Source: Bacillota bacterium
GTDB taxonomy: Bacteria; Bacillota; Limnochordia; Darwinibacteriales; DTU012
Assembly: GCA_012520795.1 (NCBI GenBank)
Contig: JAAYNP010000016.1
Location: 1-35,964 of the forward strand
Reading direction: 5' to 3'
Length of the DNA stretch: 35,964 bases
Shown here: positions 32,878-35,964 of the stretch, one piece after another
Numbering within the stretch: the first letter of the stretch is position 1
Layout: the number at the start of each line of letters is the position of its first letter
Program-made: the position numbers and the translations under genes
The notes under the pieces: model-generated
Seen by the model: only the letters and a program-made list of their open reading frames with translations
Told to the model about the DNA's origin: nothing
The model's database searches: none

Positions 32878-33705
32878 TTATTTAGTCCGGCGTCTTACGA
32901 TCAACCGATCGCTAGGCTTGTTTTTCCGTGTCTTGGTTCCCAATGTCGGCTTACCCCATGGAGTCACTGGAGAGGGCCTGCCGATTGGAGCCCTGCCTTC
33001 TCCACCGCCGTGCGGGTGATCCACCGGGTTCATTGCCACACCCCGTACATGGGGCCGTTTGCCCAGATAGCGGCTTCTGCCTGCTTTGCCGATAACGATG
33101 TTTTCGTGCTCCACATTGCCAACCTGGCCGATAGTGGCACGGCAGTTCTGATGCACCACCCGGAATTCCCCTGACGGCAGCCTTAATGTCACATGATTCC
33201 CGTCTTTGGCCATAATCTGTGCCGATGTTCCGGCAGAACGGGCCAACTGCCCGCCTTTGCCCGGCTGCAGTTCAATGTTGTGCACAACTGTACCTGCAGG
33301 GATATTGGCCAGCGGCAGTGCATTGCCCACCTTTATATCTGCATCAGGCCCCGACTCAACCATCTGGCCGACTGCCAACCCGTGAGGTGCAATAATATAG
33401 CGCTTCTCGCCGTCGAGGTAATGCAGAAGCGCTATCCTCGCCGAACGGTTGGGATCATATTCAATTGCCGCAACCTTGGCAGGCACTCCGTCTTTATTGC
33501 GCCTGAAATCGATGATGCGGTATTTGCGCTTATGCCCGCCGCCCCGGTGTCTCATGGTGATCCGCCCGTACACGTTGCGCCCACCGGATTTGGTCAACGA
33601 AACAGTCAACGATTTCTCAGGCTTTCTCTTCGTAATCTCTTCAAATGTGGATACTGTCATCCCACGGCGGCCCGGAGTGATCGGTTTGTATTTTTTAACT
33701 GCCAT
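32878..33705 (-). CDS. rplB: 50S ribosomal protein L2
   Basis: 275 aa, full length. [15 protein letters not shown] start; [20 protein letters not shown] and the peptidyl-transferase-near [18 protein letters not shown] with its conserved His are present. ATG 33705 preceded by GGGAGGG. Confidence 0.98.
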   Translation of the reverse strand: MAVKKYKPITPGRRGMTVSTFEEITKRKPEKSLTVSLTKSGGRNVYGRITMRHRGGGHKRKYRIIDFRRNKDGVPAKVAAIEYDPNRSARIALLHYLDGEKRYIIAPHGLAVGQMVESGPDADIKVGNALPLANIPAGTVVHNIELQPGKGGQLARSAGTSAQIMAKDGNHVTLRLPSGEFRVVHQNCRATIGQVGNVEHENIVIGKAGRSRYLGKRPHVRGVAMNPVDHPHGGGEGRAPIGRPSPVTPWGKPTLGTKTRKNKPSDRLIVRRRTK

Positions 33706-33719
33706 GATTCCGTCCCTCC

Positions 33720-34004
33720 CTATAGTCCTTCAAATAGCTCAATACTATGGCCGTCGGCTAAAGTTACGACAGCTTTCTTGTAATCAGAAGTCCTTCCTTC
33801 ACTTCTGCCTTGGCGCCGTAATTTGCCCCGTATACGCACAGTATTAACTTTGTTGACTTTGACTTTGAAAATCTCTTCCACCGCTTGCTTGATCTGCGTC
33901 TTATTCGCTCTCATGTCCACGATAAAAGTATACTTGTTCTGTGAAATCATATCGGTGCTTTTCTCTGTAACCACTGGCCGAATCAAGACATCGCGCGCAT
34001 CCAT
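33720..34004 (-). CDS. rplW: 50S ribosomal protein L23
   Basis: 94 aa. [36 protein letters not shown] and [13 protein letters not shown] fit the family. Located at the tunnel exit, docking site for trigger factor and SRP. ATG 34004 overlaps the rplD stop by 1 nt (TAATG), suggesting coupled translation. Confidence 0.97.
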   Translation of the reverse strand: MDARDVLIRPVVTEKSTDMISQNKYTFIVDMRANKTQIKQAVEEIFKVKVNKVNTVRIRGKLRRQGRSEGRTSDYKKAVVTLADGHSIELFEGL

Positions 34005-34627
34005 TATGCAAGCACCTCCTCCAACCTTGTCAGGGCATCCTTGGTAAAGATTACCCGGTCATGATTGAGTACATCATAAACATTCAAGCCGCTGCTCTTC
34101 AACAGCAGTGCCCTGGGAATATTGCGAGTTGCAAGTTCAATATTGGAATCCCAGTCTGAAATTACAATCAAAGGTTTCTGATCAGCATTAAGTGCCTTCA
34201 GTACCTTGACCATCAGCTTGGTTTTCGGTTCATCAATTTTCAACTCATCCAGTACAATCAGTTCACCATCGCGAACTTTGGCTGACAATGCAGATTTAAG
34301 AGCCATGCGCCGTGCCTTTTTCGGCATGTTGAATGCATAATCCCTGGGTGTAGGCCCGAAAACCACACCGCCGCCTACCCACAGCGGAGAGCGGATGCTT
34401 CCCACGCGGGCTCTGCCGGTCCCTTTTTGGCGCCATGGCTTGCGGCCGCCGCCCCTCACTTGGCTGCGGTTCTTTGTGGCAGCTGTGCCTTGGCGGCGCT
34501 TGGCCAAATGGCTGAGCACTGCCTGATGCATCAAACCCTCGTTGATCTTAACGCCAAAGATGGCATTATTCAGCTCAATGTCGCCTATTTGAACGCCTTC
34601 CATGTTGTATACGGCCACTTTCGGCAT
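34004..34627 (-). CDS. rplD: 50S ribosomal protein L4
   Basis: 207 aa. The tunnel-lining loop [20 protein letters not shown] is present, followed by [20 protein letters not shown]. In E. coli it represses the S10 operon; no corresponding leader is visible here. ATG 34627 preceded by GAGGAGG. Confidence 0.98.
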   Translation of the reverse strand: MPKVAVYNMEGVQIGDIELNNAIFGVKINEGLMHQAVLSHLAKRRQGTAATKNRSQVRGGGRKPWRQKGTGRARVGSIRSPLWVGGGVVFGPTPRDYAFNMPKKARRMALKSALSAKVRDGELIVLDELKIDEPKTKLMVKVLKALNADQKPLIVISDWDSNIELATRNIPRALLLKSSGLNVYDVLNHDRVIFTKDALTRLEEVLA

Positions 34628-34659
34628 GATTGCAGCCTCCTCTCTTGCAATACTCTAGA

Positions 34660-35295
34660 TTACTGTTTCACGCTGCTGCGAATTGTTAGCAAACTGCCCT
34701 TTATACCGGGGACAGACCCGTGCACCAACAACAGGTTCCGTTCCGGGTCAACTTTGACAACTTCAAGGCACTGCACAGTGCGCTGCACTCCGCCCATTCT
34801 ACCTGCCATTTTCCGGCCTTTGAACACTCTTGCCGGGCCCACGGAATCTAATGACCCGACGCCCCGGTGGTATTTCGAGCCGTGAGCCATTGACCCTCTC
34901 CTGAATCCATGGCGCTTAACCGGGCCTTGATAGCCTTTTCCTTTGGTTATGCCCGTTACGTCCACTTTTTCACCTTCACTGAATATGTCAACTCCCACCT
35001 GATCACCAACATTGAGAGATGCCAGTTCGTCGGCTTTATCCAAACGAAACTCCTTTAGATATCTCCGCGGCTTAACATTGGCTTTGGCAAAATGCCCTTT
35101 CAGCGGTTTGTTGAATAATCGTTCCCGTTTTTCACCAAATCCAAGCTGTACTGCTTCATAACCATCGGTTTCAGCAGTCTTTTTCTGTACTACGGTGCAG
35201 GGACCAGCTTCGATTACGGTTACGGGAATGAGCTCGCCTTGTTCATTAAATATTTGAGTCATACCCAATTTCTTACCCAAAATTCCTTTGGCCAT
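34660..35295 (-). CDS. rplC: 50S ribosomal protein L3
   Basis: 211 aa from ATG 35295 (GGGGGTG 5 nt upstream). [20 protein letters not shown] start, and the central [19 protein letters not shown] with the following [16 protein letters not shown]. Reaches the peptidyl transferase centre. The open frame to 35316 was rejected for lack of ribosome site. Confidence 0.98.
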   Translation of the reverse strand: MAKGILGKKLGMTQIFNEQGELIPVTVIEAGPCTVVQKKTAETDGYEAVQLGFGEKRERLFNKPLKGHFAKANVKPRRYLKEFRLDKADELASLNVGDQVGVDIFSEGEKVDVTGITKGKGYQGPVKRHGFRRGSMAHGSKYHRGVGSLDSVGPARVFKGRKMAGRMGGVQRTVQCLEVVKVDPERNLLLVHGSVPGIKGSLLTIRSSVKQ

Positions 35296-35337
35296 TCTGA
35301 CACCCCCTAAAATCATAGAATAATGACTCCGCTAGGC

Positions 35338-35652
35338 TTAATTTTGCAGTTTGATCTCAATATCGACTCCAGCAGGTAGATCTAAGCGCATCAATGCATC
35401 GACCGTCTTTGGGTTTGGTTCAAGAATATCAATCAAGCGTTTATGGGTGCGCATCTCAAACTGCTCCCGCGAATCTTTGTGAATATGAACCGAACGCAAA
35501 ACGGTGAATACACTCTTGTCTGTTGGCAAGGGGATTGGCCCGGAAACAGTTGCCCCAGTCCGTCTTGCAGTTTCCACGATTTTTTCGGCAGAACTGTCAA
35601 GAATCTTATGATCGAACGCTTTCAAACGAATCCTCACTTTTTGCTTAGCCAT
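35338..35652 (-). CDS. rpsJ: 30S ribosomal protein S10
   Basis: 104 aa from ATG 35652 (GGGAGG 7 nt upstream). [35 protein letters not shown] and [19 protein letters not shown] are diagnostic. S10 also acts as NusE in antitermination. The frame to 35706 runs into the leader. First gene of the S10 operon here, 148 bp after tuf. Confidence 0.97.
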   Translation of the reverse strand: MAKQKVRIRLKAFDHKILDSSAEKIVETARRTGATVSGPIPLPTDKSVFTVLRSVHIHKDSREQFEMRTHKRLIDILEPNPKTVDALMRLDLPAGVDIEIKLQN

Positions 35653-35770
35653 TGCTTTTCCTCCCTTTCGTCCGATTGGCAGACATGCTCCGTAGAAATT
35701 CCCCAAATATCCGGCAGGAGCCGGTATAATGGCAACCTCCTACATCATCGCTCATTGTTAACAGTGAAAC

Positions 35771-35793
35771 GGTGGCCCGGCCTTGGGGCCACC
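35771..35793 (-). terminator. Hairpin between tuf and rpsJ
   Basis: GGTGGCCC (35771-35778) and GGGCCACC (35786-35793) form an 8-bp GC-rich stem, 7 nt after the tuf stop on the minus strand. The following sequence GTTTCACTGTTAAC is not a proper U-tract, so it may be an attenuator or an mRNA-stabilising structure and not a full terminator. The rest of this 148-bp gap (35653-35770) holds only the rpsJ ribosome site and no convincing promoter. Confidence 0.5.
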
Positions 35794-35800
35794 TTCCTTG

Positions 35801-35964
35801 CTATTTCAAAATCTTGGTTACGACTCCGGCGCCTACAGTGCGGCCGCCTTCGCGAATAGCAAAACGCAGGCCTTCTTCCATGGCGATCGGGGTGATCAGT
35901 TCCACAGTCATCCGGACGTTGTCTCCGGGCATGACCATTTCCACACCTTCCGGCAGCTTGATTA
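35801..35964 (-). CDS. tuf: Elongation factor Tu, C-terminal fragment cut by window edge
   Basis: The minus-strand frame from the right edge to TAG at 35801-35803 encodes the end of EF-Tu domain 3: [20 protein letters not shown], then [18 protein letters not shown] and the terminal TKILK. About 53 residues are visible. EF-Tu delivers aminoacyl-tRNA to the ribosome. Its position upstream of rpsJ shows the str operon joins the S10 operon here, as in many Firmicutes. Confidence 0.97.
   Translation of the reverse strand, partial: IKLPEGVEMVMPGDNVRMTVELITPIAMEEGLRFAIREGGRTVGAGVVTKILK

Overview
The window is a chromosomal segment of a spore-forming Firmicute, most likely of a clostridial or related deep-branching class. 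Four things point there: the SleB/YpeB germination pair; the str-S10-spc-alpha ribosomal cluster with rpsD inside it and a small KOW-domain gene between map and infA; a YpiB-like protein; and strong purine-rich Shine-Dalgarno sites with many GTG and TTG starts. Base composition is moderate to slightly GC-rich. I cannot name the genus.

Layout. Positions 1-1,000 hold the 3' part of a zinc alcohol dehydrogenase, closed by a terminator. Positions 1,100-2,200 hold a membrane protein joining a RING-like zinc finger to a shortened solute-binding domain, then a tiny tyrosine-rich ORF. Positions 2,200-7,300, minus strand, hold small housekeeping genes: rnhA, lemA, a TPM-domain protein, a YigZ/IMPACT protein, a MazG-like hydrolase, signal peptidase I, a YpiB-like protein and a PhnP-like metallo-beta-lactamase-fold hydrolase.

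Positions 7,340-11,700, plus strand, are the most unusual part. A sigma-A-type promoter overlapped and followed by two LexA-box palindromes precedes three closely packed genes: a Y-family-like ImuB without its N-terminal catalytic part but with clamp-binding-like motifs, a small protein resembling DUF6504 with no standard start codon, and a full-length error-prone DNA polymerase III alpha subunit (DnaE2/ImuC). This looks like a reduced SOS mutagenesis cassette without ImuA. It runs convergently into, and overlaps by 23 bp, the ypeB end of a sleB-ypeB operon. A class A penicillin-binding protein with a long Pro-Glu tail follows on the plus strand.

From about 15,900 to the right edge everything is on the minus strand. 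In transcription order (right to left) it runs: tuf (partial), the S10 operon (rpsJ to rpsQ), the spc operon (rplN to secY), adk, map, KOW protein, infA, rpmJ, rpsM, rpsK, rpsD, rpoA, rplQ, a terminator hairpin, the ECF transporter energising module (ecfA1-ecfA2-ecfT), truA, then rplM-rpsI with its own promoter, a probable L13 leader RNA and a terminator. The order is the conserved bacterial one and nothing appears broken.

I saw no tRNA or rRNA genes, CRISPR arrays, insertion sequences or attachment sites. No gene-free stretch exceeds 300 bases; the longest gaps (about 150-165 bp) are at 993-1157, 16797-16960 and 35653-35800 and are described in the features.
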